Source: Novosphingobium lentum NBRC 107847 (GTDB lineage: Bacteria > Pseudomonadota > Alphaproteobacteria > Sphingomonadales > Sphingomonadaceae). Taken from it: a stretch of 64,000 bases of DNA. Position numbers and translations under genes: made by a program. A model generated the notes under the pieces. It did not search any database and was not told the origin of the DNA. It saw only the letters and a program-made list of their open reading frames with translations. Positions 34,036-42,995 of the stretch are shown piece after piece. The stretch is taken from the NCBI RefSeq assembly GCF_001590965.1, contig NZ_BCTW01000007.1, positions 1-64,000 on the forward strand. The letters are read 5' to 3'. Position 1 is the stretch's first letter. Every line of letters begins with the position of its first letter.

Positions 34036-36465
34036 ATGGCAAATCTTCGTCGTTGCGTCAGTCGCACGATAATCAGCGCGATCGCATTTCAGGCCGGGAT
34101 GGGCCTTGCCTATGGCCAGGAGCAATCGGCAGCCGACGCAGCCGTAGTGGCCGCCAACGAGGCCAGCGCGGCCGATCCGGCCGCAAACGTACCGGACAGC
34201 GCAGCAAGTGCTGCCGCGGCTGATGGCGCTCCCACTGCCGACGGCACGGCGGATGCCGTTGCCGAAACCGACGGCTCGAACTCGGACGGCGAAATCCTCG
34301 TGACCGCCCGGCGCCGCGCCGAGCGGCTCCAGGATGTCCCGGTTGCGGTAACGGCGCTGTCGGGGGACGCGCTTGAAAGCCGAGGTGCTGCGGATATCGC
34401 CGACATCGCGCCTGCGACGCCGGGGCTCAGCTTTAACGGCGGTGCCGTCGGCGGGTCGGGTACCAGCTCATCGGCGCAGATTTTCGTGCGCGGCATCGGC
34501 CAAGATGACTATCTGCCGACCACTGATCCGGGCGTCGGCATCTATATCGACGAAATCTATCTTGGCCGCACCACGGGTTCGATCCTGTCGCTCACCGACA
34601 TCGAACGCGTTGAAGTGCTGCGTGGGCCGCAGGGGACGCTGTTCGGACGCAATACCATCGGCGGCGCGATCCTCGTCACGAGCCGCAAGCCCGATCCGTC
34701 AGGCAGCTATGTAAATCTGTCGGGAAGCCTCGGCGAAAAATCGCTGATCGAACTGAAGGGCGTTGCCAACGCCGCGCTCGCCGACAATCTGGCAGCGAAA
34801 ATTTCGGTCGGCATGCGCAAGCAGGACGGATACGGTCGCTCTACGATTACGCCGGGCCGCTATGGCGATACAGATCGCTGGGGTGTCGCAGGGCAGATAT
34901 TGTTCGAACCGTCGTCCAATTTCCGGCTCCTTTTGTCGGGTGACTATTCGGAGATCGACCAGCCGAGCCCGACGCAGGTCGTGACCAATATCGGACCCGC
35001 GGTCGGCCTGATCGCCGCCTACAATGCCTTTGCTCCCGCGCGGCAGCTCCCGCTCTTCAATCAGGCGCTGGTGGGCGCCGACCGGTATACGAACAGCAGC
35101 CAGCGCCTCGGCTACGACCGGGCGAAGGTGAAGGGCCTCTCGCTGACCGGCGAATATGATGTCGCCGAGGACTGGAGCCTGAAGTCGATCACCGCCTACC
35201 GCAAGAGCGACGTCGCCTTCTCGGCCGACGCCGACACGACGAGCGCGCCGATCTTCGACGTGACGACCACGGTCAATCAGTCGCAGTTCAGCCAGGAGCT
35301 GCAGCTGAGCGGGCAGATCGGCCCGCTGTCGCTGACCACGGGCGCCTATTATTACGACGAAGACATCGACTATACGCTCACGGCGGACATTCTGCCGGGC
35401 ATGTACGCCTTTCTCGTCGCGAACGGGACATGTCCGAGCGCGGCGCCGCCCTGCTTCGCCGCGACCCGCGGTTTCCGCCAGCCCTCGACGCTCGGGATCA
35501 AGGCCTATGCCGGCTTCGGACAGGGCACGGTCGAACTCACCGACTGGCTGAGCGCGACCGGCGGCATCCGCTACTCGGTAGAGAAGCGGCGCTTCTCGAC
35601 CCAGTCTTTCGGCACCGCGACCGGCGCGCTGCAATTTTCGGGCAACCAGGCGCGCCGCTACACGCAGTGGACGCCGAAACTCGGGATCGAAATCAAACCC
35701 GCGCGTGACCTCCTAGTCTACGCCTCTTACGCGAAAGGCTATAAGTCGGGCACCTTCAACGGACGCGCGACATCGGGGCCGGCGCTGAACGAGGTGCTGC
35801 CCGAGAGCTCGGACAGCTACGAGATCGGCGTGAAATCGCAGTTCCTCGATCGGGCGGTGACGCTCAACGTCTCGGCCTACGACGTCACCTACAAGAATCT
35901 CCAGACGACGGTGACGGTACGCGACGCCCAGGGCGCACCCGCGACGGCGCTGATCAACGCCGCCGAGGCGAAGGCCAAGGGTATCGAGGCCGAACTGACC
36001 GTTCGGCCCTTCGACGGCCTGACGCTGAATGGGTCCTGGGGTTATATCGACGGAAAGATCACCGACACGACCCCGGCCGCCGCGGCGCAAGGGCTGCTTG
36101 TCGGGAATCGGCTCACCAAGACCCCCAAGAACAAGGTCGCGGCCTCGTTTCAATATGACTGGGAAATGATGGGTTCCGAGGCTTTCGTCCGGATGGACTA
36201 TGCCTGGCAGTCGTCGATGTTCCATACGCCGCTGAATCAGGTCAACACGTTCGAGCCATCCTATGACGTCGTGAACGGCCGGCTCGGCTTCACCGTTCCG
36301 GGCAGCGGAAGCTTCGGAAACGAGTTCCGCTTCTCGATCTTCGTCAACAATCTGTTCGACGAGAAATATGCGCTGAACCGGAGCTTCGTCGCCTTTGCCG
36401 ATTACAACACCGCGAACTTCGCGCGGCCGCGCGAGGTCGGCGTGTCGGTCGCGGTCGACTTCTAG
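34036..36465 (+). CDS. TonB-dependent outer-membrane receptor
   Basis: 809 residues. A signal peptide (1-28) is followed by an Ala/Asp-rich spacer and then the TonB-box-like EILVTARRRAERLQDVPVAVTAL. The plug domain has FVRGIGQD and EVLRGPQGTLFGRNTIGGAILV. The 22-stranded barrel ends in a Phe-terminated strand (VGVSVAVDF). This is the sphingomonad type often found in aromatic-catabolism loci. It would import the (methoxy/chloro-)aromatic substrate across the outer membrane using TonB. It is followed ten bases later by a metallo-hydrolase gene, so the two probably share an mRNA. Confidence 0.9.
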   Translation: MANLRRCVSRTIISAIAFQAGMGLAYGQEQSAADAAVVAANEASAADPAANVPDSAASAAAADGAPTADGTADAVAETDGSNSDGEILVTARRRAERLQDVPVAVTALSGDALESRGAADIADIAPATPGLSFNGGAVGGSGTSSSAQIFVRGIGQDDYLPTTDPGVGIYIDEIYLGRTTGSILSLTDIERVEVLRGPQGTLFGRNTIGGAILVTSRKPDPSGSYVNLSGSLGEKSLIELKGVANAALADNLAAKISVGMRKQDGYGRSTITPGRYGDTDRWGVAGQILFEPSSNFRLLLSGDYSEIDQPSPTQVVTNIGPAVGLIAAYNAFAPARQLPLFNQALVGADRYTNSSQRLGYDRAKVKGLSLTGEYDVAEDWSLKSITAYRKSDVAFSADADTTSAPIFDVTTTVNQSQFSQELQLSGQIGPLSLTTGAYYYDEDIDYTLTADILPGMYAFLVANGTCPSAAPPCFAATRGFRQPSTLGIKAYAGFGQGTVELTDWLSATGGIRYSVEKRRFSTQSFGTATGALQFSGNQARRYTQWTPKLGIEIKPARDLLVYASYAKGYKSGTFNGRATSGPALNEVLPESSDSYEIGVKSQFLDRAVTLNVSAYDVTYKNLQTTVTVRDAQGAPATALINAAEAKAKGIEAELTVRPFDGLTLNGSWGYIDGKITDTTPAAAAQGLLVGNRLTKTPKNKVAASFQYDWEMMGSEAFVRMDYAWQSSMFHTPLNQVNTFEPSYDVVNGRLGFTVPGSGSFGNEFRFSIFVNNLFDEKYALNRSFVAFADYNTANFARPREVGVSVAVDF

Positions 36466-36474
36466 GCGAAGCTG

Positions 36475-37461
36475 GTGAGGCGTCTCGCGCTCGCGCTGCT
36501 CCTCGCGCTCCTTGGTCCGGCCACCGCGTCCCCGGCGGTCGCGGCCGAGGGCGAGACGCCCGCCCGCCTCGTGCTGCTCGGCACGGCGGGCGGGCCGATC
36601 CCTCGGCTCGAGCGCGCCCAGCCCGCAACGGCGCTCGTCGTCGGAGGGCAGACCTATCTGATCGACGCCGGTGACGGCGTGTTGCGGCAGATGGCGGCGA
36701 GCAAACTCGGGCTGGGGAGCGTCCGAGCGCTGTTCCTTACCCATCATCACATCGACCACATCGGCGACGTGCCGGTGCTCATGATCGATCGGTGGCTTCT
36801 CGCCAATGCGCCGCCGCTTCCCGTTTACGGCCCACCCGGAACCGCGGACCTCGTATCGGGAACACTGAAAGCGTTTCAACCCGTCGCGCTGGCCCCGGTG
36901 TCGATCGGCGGACCTGCCAAGCCTCCGCTGGCCGAAGCAGCATATGGCCGAGACCTTGTTGCGGACCTCGACGAACCTCAACTCATTTATACCGACGAGC
37001 ATGTGCGGGTTAGCGCGGTCGCGGTCGATCATTATCACTATCCACCGGGAAGCCCCGAGGCGCGGTTCTCGCGATCCTATGCTTACCGCATCGAAGCGGG
37101 CGGAAAATCCTATGTGTTCAGCGGCGATACCGGGCCATCGGCCCGGCTCGCCAAGCTCGCCCGGGGCGCCGACTATCTCATCTGCGAGGTCATCAGCCTG
37201 GCGATGATCGAGCGACAGCTTCGTGCTTTTCCGGGATTTACGCCCGCCCAGATCCCCGCATTGATGCAGCATATGGCCGAAGATCATCTCACCGGCGATC
37301 AGATCGGCCGGCTTGCAGCAGAAGCGGGTGTCGGAAAGCTTATTCTTACGCATCTCGCGCCGGGCGCCGACGGCGAGACCGATATGAGCGACTATGTCCG
37401 CGGCATTGCCGACCATTTTGCCGGCGAGGTCATCATCGGCAAGGATCTTGGCGAATACTGA
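36475..37461 (+). CDS. Exported metallo-beta-lactamase-fold hydrolase
   Basis: 328 residues from a GTG ten bases after the receptor stop. A Sec signal peptide covers about 1-24. The MBL motif THHHIDH (H-x-H-x-D-H) lies near residue 85, further ligands are VFSGDTGPS and HLAPG, and YGPPGT is typical of the ribonuclease Z/arylsulfatase-like branch. It would be a zinc hydrolase in the periplasm, perhaps removing a sulfate, ester or lactone group from the imported compound. The substrate is not deducible. Confidence 0.8.
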   Translation: MRRLALALLLALLGPATASPAVAAEGETPARLVLLGTAGGPIPRLERAQPATALVVGGQTYLIDAGDGVLRQMAASKLGLGSVRALFLTHHHIDHIGDVPVLMIDRWLLANAPPLPVYGPPGTADLVSGTLKAFQPVALAPVSIGGPAKPPLAEAAYGRDLVADLDEPQLIYTDEHVRVSAVAVDHYHYPPGSPEARFSRSYAYRIEAGGKSYVFSGDTGPSARLAKLARGADYLICEVISLAMIERQLRAFPGFTPAQIPALMQHMAEDHLTGDQIGRLAAEAGVGKLILTHLAPGADGETDMSDYVRGIADHFAGEVIIGKDLGEY

Positions 37462-37603
37462 AGCGCGCCAAATGCGCCTTCGCAAGTATCTGGTTCGCGC
37501 CCGAAGTTCCCAAGATTACCGTTTGGCCCGCGGGAAAGCGCTGTTCAGCACGGCGCGCGCGCATGGTGACTGAAATCGTCCGCTTTTGATCTGTACTGCC
37601 GGC

Positions 37604-38242
37604 CTAATATCGATGCCGCCGGGATCGCATGCGCCACCGGCGTGCGGCAGCGCTGGACGGCCGGACCGATCGGGCCATGGCGGCCGCACATAGTGCGAGC
37701 GAGAACGAGGTGATTGCAGTGAGCGTTAGAAGCGCCAGCGGCGAAGCGTGGGCAGCAAAGGCGAAGCCGGCATTGGCGAGCGCCGGCGCGTGCAACGCAT
37801 CGAGGAGCAGGACGATGGCGAGGGCCGCTGCGACGGCGATGGCAACCGCGATTGGGCTGAACGCGGCGAGACTATGGACCGCGATCCCGCAGATTATCGC
37901 GACGAGATGGCTGGTAATGATTCGGCGCGGGCGGCATTGACGGATTTGCGGTGCCGTCGCGATAAGGACGGCGCTCGAAACGAGCGACGAGAGAAAAAGG
38001 GTGCTCCCCGTCAGGGCCTCACCGGCCCACATCGCCGCAGCTATGATGGCGGCGCTGGCGGCACTGATCAGCACGGTGCGGGGCCAGGAACGGCGCGGCA
38101 TCGCGAAATGGTCAATCGCGACGCCAAGGCGCCTCGTCTCGGATGAAGGCGATGCAAGGCCGCGGTGGCGCGCCGAAGCGCGTGCTTCGCCCGTTGCCGC
38201 CGTAGGTGGAGGCCCGGCGCGGTCTGCTGGCTCGTCGTACAT
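37604..38242 (-). CDS. HPP-family integral membrane protein
   Basis: 212 residues. About 50 N-terminal residues are polar, followed by four to five helices (TVLISAASAAIIAAAMWAG, LFLSSLVSSAVLIATAP, an ALAIVLLLDALHAP segment, then LALLTLTAITSFSLALC). The pattern fits HPP proteins, where the naming motif His-Pro-Pro is here His-Ala-Pro. Some HPP members transport nitrite; function here is unknown. It lies between the MBL gene and the PcpA-like gene on the opposite strand to the receptor. Confidence 0.6.
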   Translation of the reverse strand: MYDEPADRAGPPPTAATGEARASARHRGLASPSSETRRLGVAIDHFAMPRRSWPRTVLISAASAAIIAAAMWAGEALTGSTLFLSSLVSSAVLIATAPQIRQCRPRRIITSHLVAIICGIAVHSLAAFSPIAVAIAVAAALAIVLLLDALHAPALANAGFAFAAHASPLALLTLTAITSFSLALCAAAMARSVRPSSAAARRWRMRSRRHRY

Positions 38243-38317
38243 TCAAATTCCCGGTGAAGGAGTCGCGGGCAGTCGGCTGGCCCTACGCCCCGAATGCCGC
38301 AGCCGGCTGTTTATAAG

Positions 38318-38344
38318 AGGGCCCCGGCCTTGTGCCGGAGCCCT
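38318..38344 (-). terminator. Hairpin downstream of the PcpA-like gene
   Basis: On the minus strand AGGGCTCCGGC-ACAAG-GCCGGGGCCCT forms an 11-bp stem with one mismatch, followed by CTTATAAA. It begins about 30 bases after the stop codon. The tail is weakly T-rich, so termination may be partial. Confidence 0.5.
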
Positions 38345-38374
38345 CCCTCCGCCCCCCAGCGGATTCTGCAAATG

Positions 38375-39337
38375 TCAGACGGCGATGGGGTCGTCGTGCA
38401 TCGCCTGCTGGATGAGATGCTTCTTGTCGTCGAACTGCGGTGACACCTTGAGATCCATGCCGAGCGTTTCTTCATCTTCGTCGTGCGTGAAGCCGAGGCT
38501 GTGCGTCGCCTCGAACATCACGCCGCCCGGCGTGCGGACGTAAGTCGATTCAAAATAGCCGCGGTTCTTGCGATCCGAAAAGTCGGTGAAGCCGACGCCC
38601 TCGGTTTCGAATTTGATACGCGCCTGGACGTCCATGTCAGGGACCGCGAAGGCGCCATGGTGGATGATGCCTTCGGCGATCGTCCAGCTGCCCTGGCGGC
38701 GATCGGGTTCGTGCAGGATGTCGATGATCGTTCCCGAGTCGGACGTGCCCTTGACACGGTAGCGGTGACGATTGCCTTCTTCGCCGATCTTCTCGAAGTT
38801 CCAGCAGGCGTTCATGAAGAAGTCCATGTCCTCGAGTTCGCGCACCGAGGCAGTCCAGCTGTGAAACCCGCGCTGCGCATGCTCTATCGGAACATAGGGC
38901 GACGCGAACGGCGCACGCGTGTCATTCTCGTCCTCGAGCACTTCGAATTCGATACCGCATTCGGGATGCTCGAACGAGGCGAAGCGCTGGCCGAAGCGCA
39001 CGCCGGGCTCGCTCGTCGCGATGCCGTTCTGGTTGAGGTGCGCGATCCACCACTCAAGCGATCCCTTGGGGATTGCGTAGGTGCAGACGGTAAACTGGTT
39101 CGAGCCCTTGCGGCCTTTGAGGCCCGTGCGGCGCGTCGGGAAGGTCGTCATCACGGTTCCGGGCGTGCCGAGCTCGTCGGCGAAGTAGAGATGGTAGATC
39201 GGCGTGCTGCCGTCATAGAACAAGGTGCGCTTGACGAAGCGCTGTCCGAGCACCTTCACGAAGAAATCAATATCGCCCTGCGCCGTCCCGGTGCAAATGG
39301 TGATATGATGCAGGCTGGTGATATGGTTGGTATCCAC
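38375..39337 (-). CDS. PcpA-like (chloro)hydroquinone 1,2-dioxygenase
   Basis: 320 residues, collinear with 2,6-dichlorohydroquinone 1,2-dioxygenase PcpA over the whole length. The iron ligands keep the same numbers: His11 (SLHHITICTG), His227 (GIIHHGAF) and Glu276 (MFEATHS). The substrate-site residues His10, His226, Arg259 and Tyr266 are also retained. This extradiol-type Fe(II) enzyme of the glyoxalase/VOC fold cleaves (chloro)hydroquinones between the hydroxylated carbon and its neighbour, giving maleylacetate derivatives. LinE is the other close family. Unsubstituted, methyl- or methoxy-hydroquinone may be the physiological substrate. A lysR gene is divergent. Confidence 0.9.
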   Translation of the reverse strand: MDTNHITSLHHITICTGTAQGDIDFFVKVLGQRFVKRTLFYDGSTPIYHLYFADELGTPGTVMTTFPTRRTGLKGRKGSNQFTVCTYAIPKGSLEWWIAHLNQNGIATSEPGVRFGQRFASFEHPECGIEFEVLEDENDTRAPFASPYVPIEHAQRGFHSWTASVRELEDMDFFMNACWNFEKIGEEGNRHRYRVKGTSDSGTIIDILHEPDRRQGSWTIAEGIIHHGAFAVPDMDVQARIKFETEGVGFTDFSDRKNRGYFESTYVRTPGGVMFEATHSLGFTHDEDEETLGMDLKVSPQFDDKKHLIQQAMHDDPIAV

Positions 39338-39454
39338 AATCGCTCTCCAATGTTTTTTACAATGAACCGCGCCGCGACTTTCAATCGTACGGAAAGGGCG
39401 TGATCGATGCGGAAATTAGCACCCTGCCGCCGACTGCTCCACGCAGATCGGCGG

Positions 39455-39473
39455 ATATCCCCCATCAGGAAAA
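39455..39473 (+). promoter_or_regulatory. LysR-type dyad between pcpA-like and lysR
   Basis: ATATCC-CCCATCA-GGAAAA, an imperfect copy (core TATCC-N7-GGA, T-N11-A) of the recurrent motif. It lies about 85 bases upstream of the lysR start and 118 bases upstream of the PcpA-like start, where a divergent LysR regulator would normally bind. Confidence 0.45.
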
Positions 39474-39555
39474 TGAATATCGTCGGCCTTGCGCCGGTCC
39501 CGCATTCACCGCGATAAAGCTGTGGGACGGTTGGGGCGAGACGAAGGAACTGGCG

Positions 39556-40452
39556 ATGTTGTCGTTCATGCATCTGACGGTGTTCGAGACCATATTGCGC
39601 ACCAAGAGCGTGAGCGGGGCGGCGGAGACGCTCGACGTGCCTCAGCCGACTCTCAGCCGTTACCTCAAGCAGCTTCGCGAGCATTTCGGCAACCAGCTCT
39701 TCGTACGTACGCGCCATGGCCTTGAGCCGACGTCGCTTGCCATCTCCGCGGCGCCGGCGGTTTCGCAGGCACTGGAACTCTACCGCACGCGGCTGAGCGG
39801 TCACACGCATTTCGATCCCGCCCAGTCCGACCGTGATTTTCACATTGCCGCCTCCGATGTCGGGCATTTGCTCGTCCTGCCACGCCTCGTCGAATGGGTG
39901 CGCACCATAGCGCCGCGCGTCCGGTTCAAGGCGGTACCGCTAGGGGGCGAGAAACTCATTGCCCGGCTCGAAACCGGTGAGGTCGACGTCGCGATTGGCG
40001 GGTTCCCCGCGCTCTATGCGGGGGTCGTCGAACAAGCGCTGTTTCGAGAGGAATATGTGTGCGTGGTGCCGCGTTCCTATCTTCCCGACGGCCGCCTGAC
40101 CCTCGCGCGGTTCAAGGCGGCACGCCATATCCTCGTCGACGGTCGGCATCTCGGTCACATCCACGAGGATGTCGACAAGATGTTGCTCAGGATGGTCGGC
40201 GCGGCAAATGTCACTGTCATGGCGGAAAATTTCCTGCTCAGCGCCCATATCGCGGAGCAGTCGGAACTCATCCTCACCGCGCCGTCGCGTCTGACCGAAA
40301 TCCTGAATAGCGACACGGTGCGGATCATGCGTCCGCCGATCAGCCTTCCGGGTTTTACCGTGAAGCAATATTGGCACGAGCGTTTTCACGAAGACCCGGG
40401 AAACCGCTGGCTTCGTTCCATGCTCGCCCGCTTGCGCGGGCTGGGGGAGTGA
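39556..40452 (+). CDS. LysR-type regulator divergent from the PcpA-like gene
   Basis: 298 residues from ATG 39556 with AAGGAA upstream; the frame is open 5' of this, but the HTH then sits too deep. The HTH is FMHLTVFETILRTKSVSGAA, then LDVPQPTLSRYLKQL. The effector domain contains FHIAASDVGHLLVLP, GEVDVAIGGFPALYAG and the C-terminal VKQYWHERFHEDPGN. It is clearly paralogous to the LysR genes at 48056 and 59624. Its place next to the dioxygenase gene suggests it activates the hydroquinone genes in response to the ring substrate, as PcpR or LinR do; the ligand is inferred. Confidence 0.9.
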   Translation: MLSFMHLTVFETILRTKSVSGAAETLDVPQPTLSRYLKQLREHFGNQLFVRTRHGLEPTSLAISAAPAVSQALELYRTRLSGHTHFDPAQSDRDFHIAASDVGHLLVLPRLVEWVRTIAPRVRFKAVPLGGEKLIARLETGEVDVAIGGFPALYAGVVEQALFREEYVCVVPRSYLPDGRLTLARFKAARHILVDGRHLGHIHEDVDKMLLRMVGAANVTVMAENFLLSAHIAEQSELILTAPSRLTEILNSDTVRIMRPPISLPGFTVKQYWHERFHEDPGNRWLRSMLARLRGLGE

Positions 40453-40614
40453 GGGCGACAGCCGGCGCTTTGGGAATTTGCCGGCGACGCCGGGATTGCG
40501 ATCCACCGGGCACTATCAGCGAGGCGAATTGATCCCATTCTCTTTGCGACGTTGCCTGCCCGAGCAGCAGGTGCACAATGGGGACGCCTTTTAGGCAACC
40601 TCTCCCAAAACTTC

Positions 40615-40640
40615 GGGCCGCCTTCGGGCGGCCCTTTTTT
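40615..40640 (+). terminator. Rho-independent terminator after lysR
   Basis: A perfect 8-bp GC stem GGGCCGCC / GGCGGCCC with a TTCG tetraloop is followed by six T. It stands between convergent lysR (ends 40452) and folD (ends 40743). On the other strand the hairpin is followed by GAAGTTTTG, so it may work in both directions. Confidence 0.85.
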
Positions 40641-40742
40641 GCGCGATCGGGATCTTCGCGCGTGATGAACTCCCCGAATCCAAGATGGATTTGGGTTTGA
40701 GTTCCTGGCGCCGGGATAATGACGCAGTCAGCGGAGCAACGG

Positions 40743-41606
40743 TCAGGCGCGCGCCAGCGACTGCGCCGCTTCGAGTGTGTTGAGGAGGAGGCAGGCGATC
40801 GTCATCGGTCCGACGCCTCCCGGAACCGGGGTGTAAGCCGCCGCGTGTCCGATTTCGGACGCCGCGACGTCCCCGACGATCCGCGTCTTCCCATCCGTTC
40901 CGGCCACGCGGTTGATCCCCACATCGATGACAATGGCGCCCGGCTTCACCCAATCGCCGCGTACGAGACCGGCGCGGCCGACCGCGGCCACCACGATGTC
41001 AGCGGAGCGGCAGATCGACGCTGTATCGCGGGTCCCGCTGTGGCAGACGGTGACGGTGCAGCCCGCGCCGAGCAGCAACTGTACAATCGGCTTGCCGACG
41101 ATGTTCGACTTGCCGATCACGACCGCATGCTTGCCGCGGAGTTCGGTCGTCTCGCTTTCAATCAGCAGGAGGCAACCGGTCGGCGTGCACGGCGCGATGC
41201 CTCCGGTTCCGCTCGAAATCCGTCCGACATTGAGAGGATGAAAGCCATCGACATCCTTCGCCGGATCGATGGCATCGAGGACCTTCGTCGCATCGATGTG
41301 CGCCGGGAGCGGCAGCTGCACCAGAATGCCATGGACCTGCGGATCGCGGTTCAGCGCGTCGATACGTTCGAGCAGCTCTTCCTCGCGGCAATCGGCGAGG
41401 TAACGGTTCTCGAGCGAGCGGATGCCGACTTTGCCGCATTCATCGATCTTGCGCCGGACATAGATTTGGCTCGCGGGATCGTCCCCCACAAGGATCGCAG
41501 CAAGCGCCGGGGGAAAGTCGTTTGCTTCGGCAAAGGCCGCGACGTCGGTCGCCATCCCTGCCATGAGACGCGCCGCCAGCGCGGTCCCCGAGATTATTCG
41601 TGCCAC
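40743..41606 (-). CDS. folD: FolD, methylene-THF dehydrogenase / methenyl-THF cyclohydrolase
   Basis: 287 residues from a GTG at 41606, four bases after the purU stop; earlier starts in the same frame lie inside purU and are unlikely. Motifs: [20 protein letters not shown] (catalytic Lys), [42 protein letters not shown] and [13 protein letters not shown]. It converts 5,10-methylene-THF to 10-formyl-THF with NADP+. Coupled to PurU, it supplies the middle of the methyl-to-formate oxidation route that starts with the O-demethylase and MetF. Confidence 0.95.
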   Translation of the reverse strand: MARIISGTALAARLMAGMATDVAAFAEANDFPPALAAILVGDDPASQIYVRRKIDECGKVGIRSLENRYLADCREEELLERIDALNRDPQVHGILVQLPLPAHIDATKVLDAIDPAKDVDGFHPLNVGRISSGTGGIAPCTPTGCLLLIESETTELRGKHAVVIGKSNIVGKPIVQLLLGAGCTVTVCHSGTRDTASICRSADIVVAAVGRAGLVRGDWVKPGAIVIDVGINRVAGTDGKTRIVGDVAASEIGHAAAYTPVPGGVGPMTIACLLLNTLEAAQSLARA

Positions 41607-41610
41607 GCCA

Positions 41611-42468
41611 TCAATCCCGGAACACGACCGTTTTACCGTCGTTGATGAACACCCGGTCCTGGACGTGATAAAGGACCGCACGCGAGAGGACGCGCTGTTC
41701 GATACTCCGCCCCTTACGGACGAGGTCCTCGGGCGTGTCGGCGTGCGAGGCGAGCTCGACATCTTGGTGAATGATCGGTCCTTCGTCGAGGTCCGCGGTA
41801 ACATAATGAGCGGTGGCCCCGATCATCTTCACGCCGCGCGAATGCGCTTGGTGGTACGGCTTGGCGCCCTTGAATCCCGGCAGGAAACTATGGTGGATAT
41901 TGATGCAGCGGCCCGATAGAAAAATCGCCAGATCATCCGACAATATCTGCATGTAGCGTGCAAGAATGATCAGCTCGGCGCCCGACGCGTCCACGACCTC
42001 CTTGATCCGCGCTTCCTGCTCGGCTTTCGCGTCCTTCGCGATCGGAAAATAGTGATAGGGTATGTCCTCGAGCCACGATCTGATCGTCAGCGCCTCCTTG
42101 GGATGGTTCGAAATGATCGCGACGACGTCCATGTCGATCTCTCCGATCCGGCTCGCGTAGAGGAGATTGCCGAGGCAATGGTCGAATTTCGACACGAGCA
42201 TCACGACCTTGCGACGCTGCGCTGTTGACCTGAGCGACCAGTCCATTTCGAAGCGCGCAGCGATCTCGGCGAAGGCTGTGCGGAAGCCCTCGTCTTCATC
42301 CTGCTCGAAGCGAGCGACCACGCGCATGAAGAAGCGACCCGTTTCCGGATCGTCGAATTGCTGCGCTTCGGCGATATTCGCACCGTAAGAGAAAAGCGCG
42401 GTGCTGACCGCCGCGACTATTCCCGGCCGGTCGGGACAGGAAAGCTTGAGAATCTGTTCAGAAGGCAC
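41611..42468 (-). CDS. purU: PurU, formyltetrahydrofolate deformylase
   Basis: 285 residues. An N-terminal ACT domain ([15 protein letters not shown], about 7-80) precedes a formyltransferase-fold hydrolase with [39 protein letters not shown] (catalytic His) and [17 protein letters not shown]. It hydrolyses 10-formyl-THF to THF and formate. THF goes back to the O-demethylase and formate to the Fds formate dehydrogenase. It is the first gene of a purU-folD operon divergent from the maleylacetate reductase gene. Confidence 0.94.
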   Translation of the reverse strand: MPSEQILKLSCPDRPGIVAAVSTALFSYGANIAEAQQFDDPETGRFFMRVVARFEQDEDEGFRTAFAEIAARFEMDWSLRSTAQRRKVVMLVSKFDHCLGNLLYASRIGEIDMDVVAIISNHPKEALTIRSWLEDIPYHYFPIAKDAKAEQEARIKEVVDASGAELIILARYMQILSDDLAIFLSGRCINIHHSFLPGFKGAKPYHQAHSRGVKMIGATAHYVTADLDEGPIIHQDVELASHADTPEDLVRKGRSIEQRVLSRAVLYHVQDRVFINDGKTVVFRD

Positions 42469-42995
42469 ACCACATCCCCATCATCGTCTATTTATGTTCA
42501 ACGGATCCGATGAACTTGTGGCGTCCTAATCGAACCACAACCCGACCGATGGCAAGGGTATCGCTGGTCCGCTCTCCGGCTTGATCCTTTCCGGTTCGCG
42601 GATAGTTGAATGGCGGCGATCGGCTATCCGGTCTCTGGGAGGTGAATAGAGACAATTCAGTTCGCGAATATCGCGCGGTTCGGCGCTCGGCTCGCGTCGG
42701 CCTCCCGGACAATCGCGGGGAAACTTAGCCGCAGGGCAAGAGTAAAATACCAGTCATTTCCAGATGCTTGAGTAAATATGAAGCCGCCGGCTCCGCCCTG
42801 CGACGGGCGCACGGCCGGCCGCCGGAGAGTGCGCCGGATCCGGCTGTCGCCCCATGCGTCGCGCGTCGCATGGCTGGGCAGGGGAGCCTTGAACCTCTAT
42901 CGCGACGGCGACACCCCACGGCCTTTTCGCGGCCGGGCGGCGGAACCGCGCGCTGAACAAAGCGCGTTCCCGATCTGGCTTGAGAGGACTGCCCC
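42469..42995. promoter_or_regulatory. Divergent promoter region of purU-folD and maleylacetate reductase
   Basis: 527 bases with no gene. CTTTCC-GGTTCGC-GGATAG at 42587-42605 matches the recurrent LysR-type dyad at 11 of 12 positions of the best copy's arms. A separate CTATCC half site lies at 42624-42629. The site is about 120 bases from the purU start and 390 from the reductase start. Confidence 0.45.

Noticed and set aside
35713..37485. 590-codon minus-strand frame opposite the TonB receptor end and the MBL gene
   Set aside because: It covers two clear genes on the other strand and has the Arg/Gly/Asp-rich composition of an antisense frame.
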